This document shows positions 23,190 through 34,127 of a stretch of 64,000 nt of DNA, one piece after another. Every line of letters starts with the position of its first letter. Position 1 is the stretch's first letter. The translations under genes were made by a program, and so were the position numbers. This stretch comes from Beverwykella pulmonaria (Eukaryota; Ascomycota; Dothideomycetes; Pleosporales; Melanommataceae): contig BCHH01000015.1 of NCBI GenBank assembly GCA_001599595.1, forward strand, positions 66,914 to 130,913, in the 5' to 3' direction. The notes under the pieces are model-generated. The model searched no databases and was not told where the DNA came from. It was given only the letters and a program-made list of their open reading frames with translations.

Positions 23190-26100
23190 CTAAATCAGTG
23201 GAGCAAACTTCCCCGCATCAAACCCCTTTGGCGGATCTGTCTGCAACGCCTGCAAAAACTTCAACGTCGGCTCCGCATGCCCTCCCACCGACGTTGCCCT
23301 TGGTTGCCCTAGTGTGGTCCGATCCAACTGTTCGCTCACCTCGCTCGCCCACCTCTTCATGCTCTTTGTCGCCACCCCATTCCGACTAGCCATGAAACTA
23401 TGGAGCCACTTCCTATGCTTCTTCGCTAAATTACCTCCACTAGCGAGATCCCCGAGTTTCTTGCGCAAGTCAGGGGAGGAAGAAATGGCTGCTACGAGGG
23501 CATTGAGCGTGTCTTCTACATTTTCGGCCGTGGCTTTGAGTTTTGAGCCTACGGAGGGGTTGGATAGGTAATCTAACGCCCGGCCGACGGTTGCAATGCG
23601 TGCGAGTTTTTCGGTGGGTTTGGCGTTCCGGAACTTGGCTTCTTCGATGATGTTATTTCCGTCTTCGAAGATGCGGTGTTTAGCCCCGTTTATGTTCTGT
23701 CGTAGGAACACCAGCAAGTCCTGGTTCACGGTACTGCCAAGCGATTCCATGATAGCTTGGATCCATGTATCTCCCGCATTGTTAGTAGTTGCCTTCGTGA
23801 AGAATATAGATTCCACGTCGGAGCAAGAAATGCCCTCGGTCTCGTGCAGGTACCGCAGGAAATGCAGGATCCAGTGCCCCTCGTAGATGTGCTCCATAGC
23901 GAAGGCGGGGCTGCCGATATTCGCTGGATTTGGCGGGTTGCCGGTCGTGGTAACGCGGTGGTCGAGGCAGTTGGTTGGGGCGACAGCTTGGAAAAATTCC
24001 GAGACTGTAACGTGCGGTGCGACAAGGCGGTCGCTGAATTGCGGGTAGCGAGCCATGGTCACGACTTGTGTGATTGATTTGCAGACGTAGGTGTACTCGC
24101 GTGTAGCGAAACGCTTACGGTGCTCAGAGTCGCCGGCTTCGACTTCGATGGCGAAGTATTCGGCCGTTGAGGCGTCCATGTCGAGGGAGTCTACACAGTC
24201 TTTGCAGCCATATATCGGGCAAGTGTCAGGCAACGAGCTGGTCGAAGACAAAGCGGATGACGAGGTAGATGTCGCTGTCAAAAGCGTCGATGGGGGTTTA
24301 GTTGTGCCGGATTTCGAGGGCGAGTCACTTCCCGAGGGTTTAGGAGTTGTATCATCGCCTCCGCCGGAAGGTTGTGGCGTCTCGTCATTTCCACCAGCAG
24401 AAGGAGACTGGGTCGGAGTATCGTCGCCTGAAGTGATTGAAAGTCGTCTATCGCCCGTTGTTGTAGTCGGTAGTTCGGATGGATCCACAGAATCGTCCGT
24501 GGCAGTTGGTAGCTCAGATGTATTGGCCGGATTATCAGTGGCATGAGTTCGCACTCGAGTGGAATTGGCGAAGCTTGTAACTGTGCTGAAGGAAGATGAT
24601 GTAGTCAAAGTAATTATTGTGGACACACTACCTGATTTACTTGTAGTGGTACTGGTATCGATAGAGGTACTGACGCTAGGCTCAACCGTGCGTGATATCT
24701 TAGAGGAAACGCTGGAATCGTCGGAGGAGGACGTCGACTTGGTGTGTTTCCCTGTAACTTTCGTTGGCTTAAGCGTAGTCGATTTCGTCGTCTTCTTCAC
24801 AGGCTCTTTCGTTGTTTTCGCATCAACTTTCGTAGGCTCTGGGGTTGGCTTGGTGGTTTTCTTTGGCTTTTTTGTTGTAGATTTCGCTTTGGTCGTCTTT
24901 GGCTTCTTTGTAGTCTTCGGCTTCTTGGTGGATTTGGGCTTCTTCGTCTTCTTAGCATCTAGGTTTGGATCGGCGGCTTCTCCCTTTTTTGCGTTGTTTG
25001 GACCAAAGGCCAAACATTTTGAGAAGAGGGGCCATTCATATGACTGCGCCTCATTTTAGTATTGTAACATAGCAGTAGAGTACTCTCCTTAATTGAGATT
25101 ACTTACGTAGAGTTCTTGCTTCCAGAACGGACTCGCTTCGTGACCCTTGGTTGCCGCCTGAGCAAAAAGCTCAACACCAACATTGGCATCGATATCTACA
25201 CCAAGGGTCTTCTTGCTATCACAGACACCAGTGGAATCGTACATAGCGGCGAAGTCAGCCTGGATGTAGGGCATCTTCATATTCAAGCCGACGTTCCATC
25301 CCTTGCCTACCACAAGTTAGCGTTAATGGACTCCGGAACTAATGGGATGGACTTGCCGAGAGCGGAGGCTTCGAGCTTGACGTTGGGCTCAGCATACACT
25401 TGCGCAGAGCCTTCTATCTTTGCGCTCAAGGTCAAGGGGATGGGGGTGAACGACGGCGTCCAACCGGAGAACTTGTTGTTCTTTGAGTTGACTAGGTCTA
25501 CCTTCACGGTCGCAGCATTCGAAATTGCCATTCTAGCGCCAAAGTTGGCAGTTGCAGTGCCTGTCCATTCTTCCATCGTAAATCCTACATCGACATCGAG
25601 AAAGGCGCCAAGCTTCACAATTTTCGCGATCGTGATACCGTTGATCGGGATCGATATGATGGTCTTTTGCCAGTTGTATTCCTTCGTCAAGGTGCCTTTT
25701 TCCGTGAGCGCCAGCTGGATCGAAGCGGCGAGATTCTCGGGGTTGATTGTCATGGCGGCAGACTTTAGCTTCAGCCACGAAACGCTGACGTCGAAGTCGA
25801 CATTCAGGCTCCCAGCGGTGCGGACGACAGCATCGACGCTCGTAGTCCACCCACCTACTGTAGTAGAGAAGAGATTCTGATCGTAAGAGCTCGCAAGGCT
25901 CATTGTGAAGTCTGCAGCTCTTGGCATGACACCTCTTTCCATGAGCATTCTGTGGGTAGGAGTTAGGGGCATGTGGCCGACGTTGAGATCGTAAGAGTGT
26001 GCTATTTCTTCCCACTCTCTCAGGTCGGCTGTAAGGTGTGCTTTGTTGTGCTCTTCATCGTATCGGATGTTGGACACTACAAAGGGGAGCCGTTCCATGT

Positions 26101-26587
26101 CGTCGGCACATCCCTCGTAATTCGTGACCATGATGAATGAGTTGTTGACATCTTGATTGACCCAATTCCACGTGTCTTTAGCATATTCGAAAGCGGTTTT
26201 ATCGATGAACTCGAGCATCATGTCTTCGGCGCATTTAACGGACTTGAGCTTGTTGGCAAAGCGCTCCATGGCAATCACGTATTCGTACTGTTCAGGAAAG
26301 TAGACTGTCAGATTTGCATAGATGAGATTTGTCCCAGCTGATATGTATTAGTCTGTGTGTTTAAGAACTGAACTGAACTGAACTGAACTGAGGATCATAC
26401 CTGGAGCACCCCAAAAGAACGTCTCAAAGTCTTGAAGATCCAAGTCTCCCGTGAAGCTTGCATCTCGCTTAGAGGCGGCATGTGTACCTGTTAGGTCCTC
26501 TAGGTTAAAAATGGGCTTCAGATCGAGAGCAAATATACCACCAACAAGGAAGGAAAGTATAAGACTGAAAGAGTATTGGAACAACAT
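23190..26587 (-). CDS. Large secreted protein: N-terminal DUF7029/DUF7223-like region, Lys/Thr/Pro linker, C-terminal novel domain
   Basis: Exons (minus) 26587-26401, 26337-25357, 25306-25107 and 25043-23190 give 1073 aa. Introns are GTATGA...ATCAG (63 nt), a GC-AG intron (50 nt) and GTAAGT...GCGCAG (63 nt). A signal peptide (MLFQYSFSLILSFLVGGIFA) is followed by a KR site near residue 40. Residues about 60-420 are beta-rich and resemble the DUF7029/DUF7223 pair found in secreted fungal proteins; this is by pattern only. SYEWPLFSKCLAFG ends that part. Then comes a linker of TKKPK repeats and a Ser/Thr-rich mucin-like stretch, likely O-glycosylated. The last 350 residues carry CPIYGCKDC, AFAMEHIYEGHWILHFLRYL and helical segments like the tail domain of some large secreted fungal chitinases, but no GH18 catalytic motif (DxxDxDxE) is seen. 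Function unknown; the cell surface is likely. Confidence 0.75.
25307..25356 (-). other. GC-AG intron (50 nt) in the large secreted protein gene
   Basis: On the minus strand the donor is G|GCAAGT, the strongest GC-donor consensus, the branch site is GCTAAC and the acceptor is GTGGTAG. Splicing here gives the smooth join EASALGKGWNVGL and keeps the frame, whereas reading through meets TAG. No GT donor in the neighbourhood has the required phase. Confidence 0.75.
26365..26390. repeat. (GAACT)5 pentanucleotide repeat inside intron 1
   Basis: Five copies of GAACT (CAGTT on the transcribed minus strand) lie 10 nt after the 5' splice site of intron 1 of the secreted-protein gene and make up over 40% of that 63-nt intron. 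Confidence 0.9.
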
Positions 26588-28047
26588 GATGGCTGTAGCT
26601 TATTATGAGCAGGACTACCAAGTGAACGGCATTAAAGAGTAAGAACGAACGACTGAAGGTGAGACCACGCCTGATTTCACGATGCAGAGGCACCACACTG
26701 TCTTGTATAGACAGGTCGGCCAAGCTCTTACGAGCTCGCCCGGGAATTCTCGAGATGTCCCGCTATTCCTAGGTGTACCTGAACTGCGCCAAGGTGTACC
26801 TGAACTGCGCCAAGGAAGGACAGCAACTTTGAGGAGATTAAAGAGCGTGTTCTCGTCACATGGTGGTAATATCGTCCAATGTAATCCTGGTATACTTATC
26901 CAGCCCGCGAAGCACGCCGAGAATGCGGAGAGGCGTGAGATCAAAGAAGGTACGAATGCGAAAAGGGATCGTGTACACGGACTTTGCAAGAATTGGGTCC
27001 CAATCCGATCACAGGCAGCATCCCATAGTGGCTTGAGCAACAGGCCACCCATGCCCTGCGCCAAGACAGGGCTCAAACGTGTCCGGGGGAAGGGTTGCAT
27101 GTCGCCATGATCGACGGGTACTATTAATGGACAGTGCTTTCTCGAATCTACAGTAATTATATCCATCGGCAATGGGGTGATTTCTTCGATGGAAGATCAG
27201 ATAAAGGGCAAACGGATCAGCTTAACCTTACAAAAACCGTACGAAGCCCTACTGTAATTACCAGCAGAATTTTACTTTGTGTGAAAGAGAAATAATGTCT
27301 TGACCAAGTTCCGAACGTGCGATTTAGATTGAATGCATATGCAGGCGATCGAGGCTCAAAGACACAAGCGCTTCTGAAAGACGAGTGAGATACGAGGAAA
27401 GCGAGTGGAACAAGTACTTGTACAGCTGAAAGTCGAGAAATGAAAGGAGCTCGGTGTGCATCCATGACGTTGGGTACATTCGAGGGGCCAAAAAAAGAAT
27501 TGTCCGTCGCAGAACACGAGCCCGGCCCGTATTCAGGAAATCTCCCTGTAGAGATACATTCGGCCCCCAGCACATCTTGGCCCGACGGATATAAAGATCT
27601 CGGGGAGAGGGAGCCGCGCTGGGAGGTGAAGGCGAGGGCGAGGTGCTCTTCACGGCCTTCCTCTGGCATCAACCAGTGCGATCATTACACACATATGGTT
27701 AGATTAGAAGCAATCGTCGAGTAGTGATGAATGAATGCAGTGGCGTGTGATGGCGATGGTGTTCCGACGCGGCGAGGTTTGAAGTAGTGAATGCAGAGGC
27801 CATATCGCTAAGCTGCACGTGCACCCGCGTCGTCGCTGCCAATTCACAACTTCGACATCGCGCTTCCTCTCTCTCTCTCGCACGCCTCGCCCGCTCCACT
27901 TCACCCCTCTGTCTTGTGCAGCCACCTCGTTGCGATCCTGTGTGCAGTGCGGTGCAGCGCGGTGCAGCGCAGCGCATATTGTCGTCTCGTCGTGCATGGG
28001 CGTACTAGCACTCCAGGGTAATCTTCAGCGTCGGACTTCGCGTCAAC
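26588..28047. other. Divergent promoter region
   Basis: About 1.5 kb separates the secreted-protein gene (-) and DIA2 (+). A 21-bp direct duplication (AGGTGTACCTGAACTGCGCC-type unit) occupies 26771-26812. The final 200 bases before DIA2 are rich in CT tracts (27860-27890), common in fungal core promoters. Open frames in both strands show no support. Confidence 0.5.
26771..26812. repeat. Perfect 21-bp direct tandem duplication
   Basis: Two identical 21-bp units (starting AGGTGTACCTG and ending TGCGCCA) lie head to tail, followed by AGGA. Perfect identity suggests a recent duplication. Confidence 0.85.
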
Positions 28048-29946
28048 ATGGCGCGGACCATGTCCCCAGCCGAATATCAAGAGCTTGGCCGGCGATACTA
28101 CAAGCAAAAGCAGTTCGAGAAGGCTGTCGAAGCATTCACCGACGGCATCGAGGCCTCCACGAACCCGTCAATCAGCCTGTTCGACCATCGTGCCGCAAGC
28201 TATGACAAGCTTGCCAAATACAGCTCCGCCGTAAAGGATGGCCGAGAGATGATTAGAGCGTACAAGCAGGATGTGAAGGTTCGTCAAAGCCGCGATGCAA
28301 TGAGTTTGTGTGTTCACGCCATGTCCTAGGGGTATCTACGAACGGGAAGCGTCCTGGAGAAGATGAACAAGCCGGAGACGGCTGCTGGCATCTACAAGTA
28401 TGGCATGAAGCACGTGCCCATTACAGACACCAACTTCAAGGTCTATTAGTCCTCACATGTCCCGCTTGCTGCTGAGGCTTACTGCTATCAGATTCTTCAA
28501 CAACTGCATGATAAACTCACGCGCAAGCTGTCTCCTGCCAAGGCCGTGGACCCATTTACTATCCTGCCCATAGAACTGGTAGAGATAGTCCTCGGCTACC
28601 TATCATTCAAGACCATGGTCAATTGCATGCGCGTTAGCAAAGGGTGGAAAAACTATCTTGTCAAACGGCCCAATCTCTGGATCGATCTTGACTTCTCCGG
28701 CGCCCGCAAACCCGTCAGCAAAGCCTTTATTCGCGATGCCGTCTTTCGTTCCGAGTACCGCATCACTCGTGCGACTATTCACCGCGTTCCTGACCTCCAA
28801 ATCTTTGTCAACATCGCTACAGCCTGCAAAGGCCTCACGAGTCTTGAGTTCATCTCTGGCGGCTTGACGTCCAAGGCTTTTGTTGACATTGCACAGTGTG
28901 CCGCCAACTTGAAGAAGCTGGTAATTCATACTGAGATCACGCTTGATACCGCCGCGCAAATCCTGCGCTGGCGACCCACTCTCGAGCATGTTGAGTTCAG
29001 GTCACCCTTTATGGGTCGCATCACTGCGGACTGGAAAGGCCCTTTTCCCCGTCTGCACAACCTCCTCATCACCGGTCCTGGTAGCAATATAGTTGACAAC
29101 TTCAATCTGACTCACTCGCTGCCGCCTTTGCTCATGCAGACTCCAGCGCTCCAGTCTTTAACGCTGACGAATTGTAACATGCCGAATCCTCCAAATGCCC
29201 TGGATCTGTTCAGTCTTCCACTAACCCATTTGGTTCTCAAAGGCATTCGGGTGTCCTCCCCTTGGGAGTTTCCTCGTCTCCCTCCAACGCTGAAGCAATT
29301 TACTCTACAACCAATAAATCAGTTTCCTTTGCCGGAAAGTTTGCAAGGAAACCCGCTGCCGCAAGACATATCGACCTGGACCAACATAGTAACATCTCGC
29401 CTACCGAAGTTAACCCATTTAAGCCTAGGATCGTTTGCCAACCTTAGTCCTGCGTTTCTCTCTGCACTCCTTGACTTGAAGGACGAAGCGGACGTCCCAG
29501 GTTCACCGGTCCTTGAAAACCAAAGTAAAAGCGAAGAAGCAGCATCGTCGCCGCTCCAGCATTTCTCAGTCAGAGACTGTTCTGTCCAGCACGACGTCCT
29601 GGGCCTCTTCAGCGCAGGTGGTCTCATCACCGCGTCTCCACGCATTCTCTCTCGCTCTCTACGATCCTTAGACATGGCAACCTTCCCAGTTACCGACGAC
29701 GATATCGAAGCCCTGCTTATGCACCCTACTAGTCTCCAAACCATCGACCTCTCTCAGACAAAGATCACCGGTGCGAGCGTTAAGATGCTCGTTGACGGGT
29801 GTCCTGACCTCAAATTCTTGAACCTAAACGAGTGCGCACGGATTTCGAACCGCGACGCTATCCGTTATGCCGAGAATAAAGGCGTCACAGTCAGCTGCCA
29901 GATGGGCGAAAGAAAGGGGGGCGGAAAACGTATTCGGTACGGTTAA
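28048..29946 (+). CDS. DIA2: TPR/F-box/LRR protein, Dia2/Pof3 orthologue (SCF substrate receptor)
   Basis: Exons 28048-28278, 28330-28440 and 28492-29946 give 598 aa; all junctions are phase 0. Introns are 51 nt each (GTTCGT...CCTAG and GTCTAT...ATCAG). The N-terminal 110 residues form TPR-like helices (SPAEYQELGRRYYKQKQFEK, then a second unit around NKPETAAGIYKYGMK). An F-box follows at about 134-175 (ILPIELVEIVLGYLS, VSKGWKNYLVKRPNLW). The rest is a leucine-rich repeat array (ITGPGSN, LTHLVLKGIRV, LKFLNLNECARIS). This order, TPR then F-box then LRR, is diagnostic of S. cerevisiae Dia2 and S. pombe Pof3, SCF receptors that tether to the replisome and drive CMG-helicase ubiquitylation at termination. 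Located in the nucleus. Confidence 0.88.
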
Positions 29947-31049
29947 TGTGAATACCTGGAATTTGATTCCTCCTTAATGGGTATATTTTCTTGGCATATT
30001 AGCTTATTTATAGTACATAAAAGTCCTCTAGATGTCATTACTCAGTGAGTTGAAGGAGACGGACACTCTTTGCATGACAGTGTCGATATTTACAAAATTT
30101 TCTTCTGAGTACCAATTCGATTGTCCTTATGAAGACATGGAAATGGGAGATTTCGCAGTGTTGACAAGACATTCATGCTATGGGCATGAAGTTGAATGGT
30201 GTAATTCTCGTGAGAATACCAGTACAGCCAATTGCTAGCAAGATCAAAAAGATGAAATTTACCTTGCAAAGCATCACTGTATCAGTTAAAAGGCGCTTTG
30301 CCGTTCTAAGCACTATTGTATCGGTCGGAGGGAACGATGCTACTATGTGCAGATCTGACTAGTATATACTACTCTCGAGATACCGGCCCTATTGTGTGGT
30401 CGAAGTGTAGGCCAGAAAAGAGAATTTCGACAGGGCATAGAGAGTTGTCTACACTTGTCCGTCCCACAACAGAGAAGAACAGAACACATCACGGTCGTGC
30501 CTCACTTCGTCGGGCATCTCCTCTTTAGGGCCCAAACAGATTCTAGCAGCAGGGGAAAGGGGTCATCACGTGTCTGCGCTGTACTGCTATATCTCTTAGA
30601 GTGGTCGAGAAGCATTTGCGAAAAGTGAGTGTTGCGTACGTCTAATATCCAGTACTGGTGTTATCGGTGACCGAATTGATGCTCCGCCTCGGCACCTACG
30701 TAGCTGTAGTCCTTAATTCAGAGACTGATCTATACAGAGGGGAGAAGATACTTCGGACATGACGTCAGGTATTCAGTATCTCATAATAGGGACGTATAAG
30801 CTTCATTCGTCATTAAAACTATCCTAGTCTCTACAAGGATGCGGGACAGCCGTATGCCTATCCCAATATCGTCCTTCAAATCGGCATCCGATCAGTGAGT
30901 GGATATCAATCGACCGTTCCTGACACTCATGGATCGCGAGACTAAGAGGAAGAGAAAACCTCCATGTGTATGTATCACGTTCCCATATCATCACATCTGA
31001 AACCGTGTCGTGTTTCCGTGCGCTACTAGCCATCTGATCGCCTACCACC
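29947..31049. other. Convergent intergenic spacer
   Basis: This is 3' territory of DIA2 (+) and DSK2 (-). Small open frames of up to 90 codons show no recognisable content. Confidence 0.5.
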
Positions 31050-32557
31050 TCATGACCCATTAAGCAGATACTCAATCGCGCCCTGCACATTGCCTCCGCT
31101 CCTCCTCAGTGCCGACACGTTCCGTTCGAACTCGAAGAAGCCCATCTCGTTCAGTTGCCTCAGCTGATTCTCGTACACTTCCTCGGGTGGCCGGGTGTCA
31201 GCCGGAGGTGCTGGGGCACCTAGCCCTGCTCCTGGAGCTCCAAATCCACCCGGACCGAAGAGCGCGGCGAAGGGATTGGCTGCGGCGGGATTCGAGCCAG
31301 GCGTTTGACTTGACGGATCCAACCCAGGCATTCCACCGCTCAACATCTGCGAAGCCATGCGCATGGCCTCGGGGTTCTGCATGAGATTGCGCTGCATTGC
31401 TTGGAAGTCGGCGCCACCAAAAGCGGCGAAGGGATTGGCTGGAGGAGGTGACGAGGGGTTCTGGGTGGGTTGTGTTGAGGGTGCGTTTGCGTCTGTTCCG
31501 GTCGCTGATGGGTTCTGTGGGGGAGGAGCGAAGGGATTTGCGCCACCCGGGCCGAAGAGGTTGGCGAAGGGGTTCGCAGCGGCTGCTCCACCGGCTCCAC
31601 CAGCGCCTGCGAAGAGATTCGCGAATGCTGCCTCTTGCGCCTGCGTGGGACCTCCTGCCGCGTTGGGTTGGCCCGGTGCCGCTGGTGTGCTGTCCGCGTT
31701 AGGCTGTGGTGTAGTATCTGTGACGCCCGGGGCGGGAAAGTTGGAGCCGCCAGCGCCGCCACCCATGGCTTGTTGCATCTGCAGCTGCATGCGGATCATC
31801 TCAGGGTTGAAGAGCATTCGGCGCATTTCCGGGTTGCGGATCATGTTTGCAAGCATGGGGTTGTTGCGCATCTGTGCTGCTTAGTGATGTCACGTATGTT
31901 CATGGCGGTTGTGACTGACCATGGGGCTCTGGGTCATCATCTCAATGACGTCGGGGTTGTTCATGGCCTCGGTCATCTGCGAGAGAAACATGGGGTTCTC
32001 CATCATGTTCAGAAGCCCCTGTGCGTCTGGAGGCGGTCCCATCTGGGTGAAATCAGCAAACACGTCCATTTCGATGCAGACATACCAATCGAACGTACAC
32101 CTCCGTCTGGCCCAAACATATCGGCGCCAGGTAAGCCATGGAACCCCGCATACCGGGCTCCCGTGAGCCCCGCAAGCGGGTTGTTCCCCGTGCCTGTCGC
32201 CAGGTTGGTGGGCACCCGGGGCGTGGGCGTGCCGGTGCCACTCGCGGAGCTTCCTGCGCCCTGGCTGGCGGGGTTCTGGCGCGCGTTGCTGGCGGCGCCC
32301 TTGACGAGGTGCACTGTGTGGCCGTCCTTGATCTTGACGCCGGCGAGCGTGTCCGGGTCCTTGAGCACGCGGCCCGAGTAGATCAGGCGCTGGCGCTCGG
32401 CGGGGATGTCTGCGAACTCGGGCGTGGCGAGCTTGACCTTGAGCTCGGCGACGGTGGTGGCCGACGGCACGGTGACCACATACTTCTGGTCGTTGGAGGA
32501 CTTAATGTTGAAGGTGATTTGCGTGTCGTCGGCGGATGCGGAGGCTTCGTCGGCCAT
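31050..32557 (-). CDS. DSK2: Ubiquilin/Dsk2: UBL-STI1-UBA proteasome shuttle
   Basis: Exons (minus) 32557-32099, 32042-31920 and 31871-31050 give 467 aa; all junctions are phase 0. Introns are 56 nt (GTACGT...CACCCAG) and 48 nt (GTCAGT...GCACAG). The UBL domain is at about 12-88 (ITFNIKSSNDQKYVVTVPS, RLIYSGRVLKDPDTL, GHTVHLVKG). The STI1-type methionine-rich helices are joined over the introns (ADMFGPDGG then MGPPPDAQGLLNMMENPMFL, NNPDVIEMMTQSPM, MRNNPMLANMIRNPEMRRML). A Gly/Ala/Asn/Pro-rich middle follows, and the C-terminal UBA domain is at about 425-467 (QLNEMGFFEFERNVSALRRS, GAIEYLLNGS). It carries polyubiquitylated clients to the proteasome and also acts in spindle-pole duplication and ERAD in yeast. 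Confidence 0.95.
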
Positions 32558-33051
32558 GGTGGGTGGGCTGCCTGCGACGATGATGTGTATTACGGAGCAG
32601 CGAGCGTCGACGTCGCAGTGGGGGGCGAGCGCGGTAGCAAGTCTTTTGTGTATAGAATAGAGCAGCGGCGGACGGGTGTTTGTGCGTGGAACAAGGAGAC
32701 TGACAGACGTGTTTGGCGTGTTGCGTCCCGGCGGCGGAAGCTCGCCGACGTGCTTGGAAGCCGCGAGGTGACATCGTTGTGGCGCGGTGGCGCAGTGGCT
32801 AGTGACTGTGGATGACTAAGCCGTCGGTGAAATGTTAACGTTAGTCCGAGTGGGGAAGTCGGATGCTGTGCAAGGGCCGAGGTATCTCTAGAGAGTCAGT
32901 CAACACAACCTCCAGCGGAATGGCAGTCATGACTCTCCCATCCATCCCACGTCTACATCTCAAGCCGCGCTTCATCGATCCGGGCTGAGCAGCGTTTAAT
33001 TTGCTTTGCTATTTTATTTCTCTAATCGCTCTCTTACTGCTCAGCACCGTC
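32558..33051. promoter_or_regulatory. Bidirectional promoter between DSK2 and the quinone oxidoreductase gene
   Basis: The two start codons diverge with 494 bp between them, so both promoters must lie here. I see no TATA box near the DSK2 side. The oxidoreductase side is pyrimidine-rich (about 33000-33045: TTTCTCTAATCGCTCTCTTA), typical of fungal initiators. Confidence 0.6.
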
Positions 33052-34127
33052 ATGAAGGCCATCCAAATCAAGGAGTATGTGAAGGGCCCGGAAGACCTCA
33101 AAGTAGTCGACCTCCCCAATCCCACTCCTTCCGCCGACGAATACCTCATCGCCATCCATGCCTCGGCCACCAACTTCTTCGACCTGCTGCAGATCCGGGG
33201 CAAGTACCAGCACCAGCCCGCCTTCCCCTGGGTAGCCGGCTCCGAATTCTCGGGCGTGATCCTCAAAGCTCCTACGTCGCTCTCCGGCGGACGAACGCCA
33301 AAGTACAAGGCGGGCGACAAGGTGCTTGGCGCCAGCCAAGGCGGATATGCGACGCATATCGTGTGTACGGAGGAGCGCCTGAGGCCCATGCCCGAGGGAT
33401 GGTCTTTCTTCGACGCGGCGGGGCTATTCGTTACGGGGCCGACGAGCTATGCTGGCTTGGTCGTGAGGGCCGGCATAAAAGCAGGCGAGTTTGTACCATG
33501 AAAATGCAAATGCTCCAAGGCTCATTGGATTCTACAGGTGACTGGGTTCTCATCCACGCCGCAGCCGGCGGTGTCGGTCTCGCCGCCGTCCAGATTGCAA
33601 AAGCCTTCGGCGCCACCGTCATCGCAACCGCAGGCACCCAGCACAAGATGGACGTAGCCAAGTCTTTCGGCGCCGACTATGCCATCGACTACACGAAAAG
33701 CGACTGGCCCGAGCAGGTCAAGAAACTCACCCCCAAGAACCGCGGCGTCGACATCGTATACGACCCGGTGGGTCTTATTGCCCAGTCCATGAAGTGCACC
33801 GCCTGGAACGGAAGACTGCTGGTCATTGGATTTGCCGCTGGCGATATTGAAAAGATGGCTACCAACAGGATCCTGCTGAAAAATGTCAGTGTGGTAGGGC
33901 TGCACTGGGGCATGTATGCTACCAATGAGCCCGAAATGGTGGATAAGGTTTGGGATGGCATCTTTGAGTTGATGCGCGCTGGGAAGTACAAGGGGACGTG
34001 CTTTACAGATCAGGAGTATGTCGGGCTGGAGAGCGTGCCTGCGGCTTTGACGGCGTTGGGTGCAAGGGACAGCTGGGGTAAGGTGGTGGTGAAAGTGCCT
34101 CAACAGGAAGGACAAAGTAAGATGTAA
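33052..34127 (+). CDS. NADPH:quinone oxidoreductase-like medium-chain reductase
   Basis: Exons 33052-33484 and 33538-34127 give 340 aa, joined by a 53-nt GC-AG intron. The GroES-like N-terminal domain includes KVVDLPNPTPSADEYLIAIH, NFFDLLQIRGKYQ and FPWVAGSEFSGVI. The nucleotide-binding domain has AAAGGVGLAAVQIAKAFGA, which matches the Rossmann signature AxxGGVGxxA, and then FGADYAIDYT and VDIVYDPVG. It lacks the zinc-binding Cys/His set of classical alcohol dehydrogenases, as in zeta-crystallin/QOR enzymes and their fungal relatives. Likely a cytosolic reductase of quinones or enones; the substrate is unknown. It ends in a QSKM tail that is not peroxisomal. Confidence 0.9.
33485..33537 (+). 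other. GC-AG intron (53 nt) in the quinone oxidoreductase gene
   Basis: The donor is CAG|GCGAGT and the acceptor is TCTACAG. The required product is KAGDWVLIHAAAGG, with Gly encoded G|GT across the junction, so the exon must end in phase 1. The only nearby GT (33493, GTACCA) is in the wrong phase and would lose the AGD motif. Confidence 0.75.
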
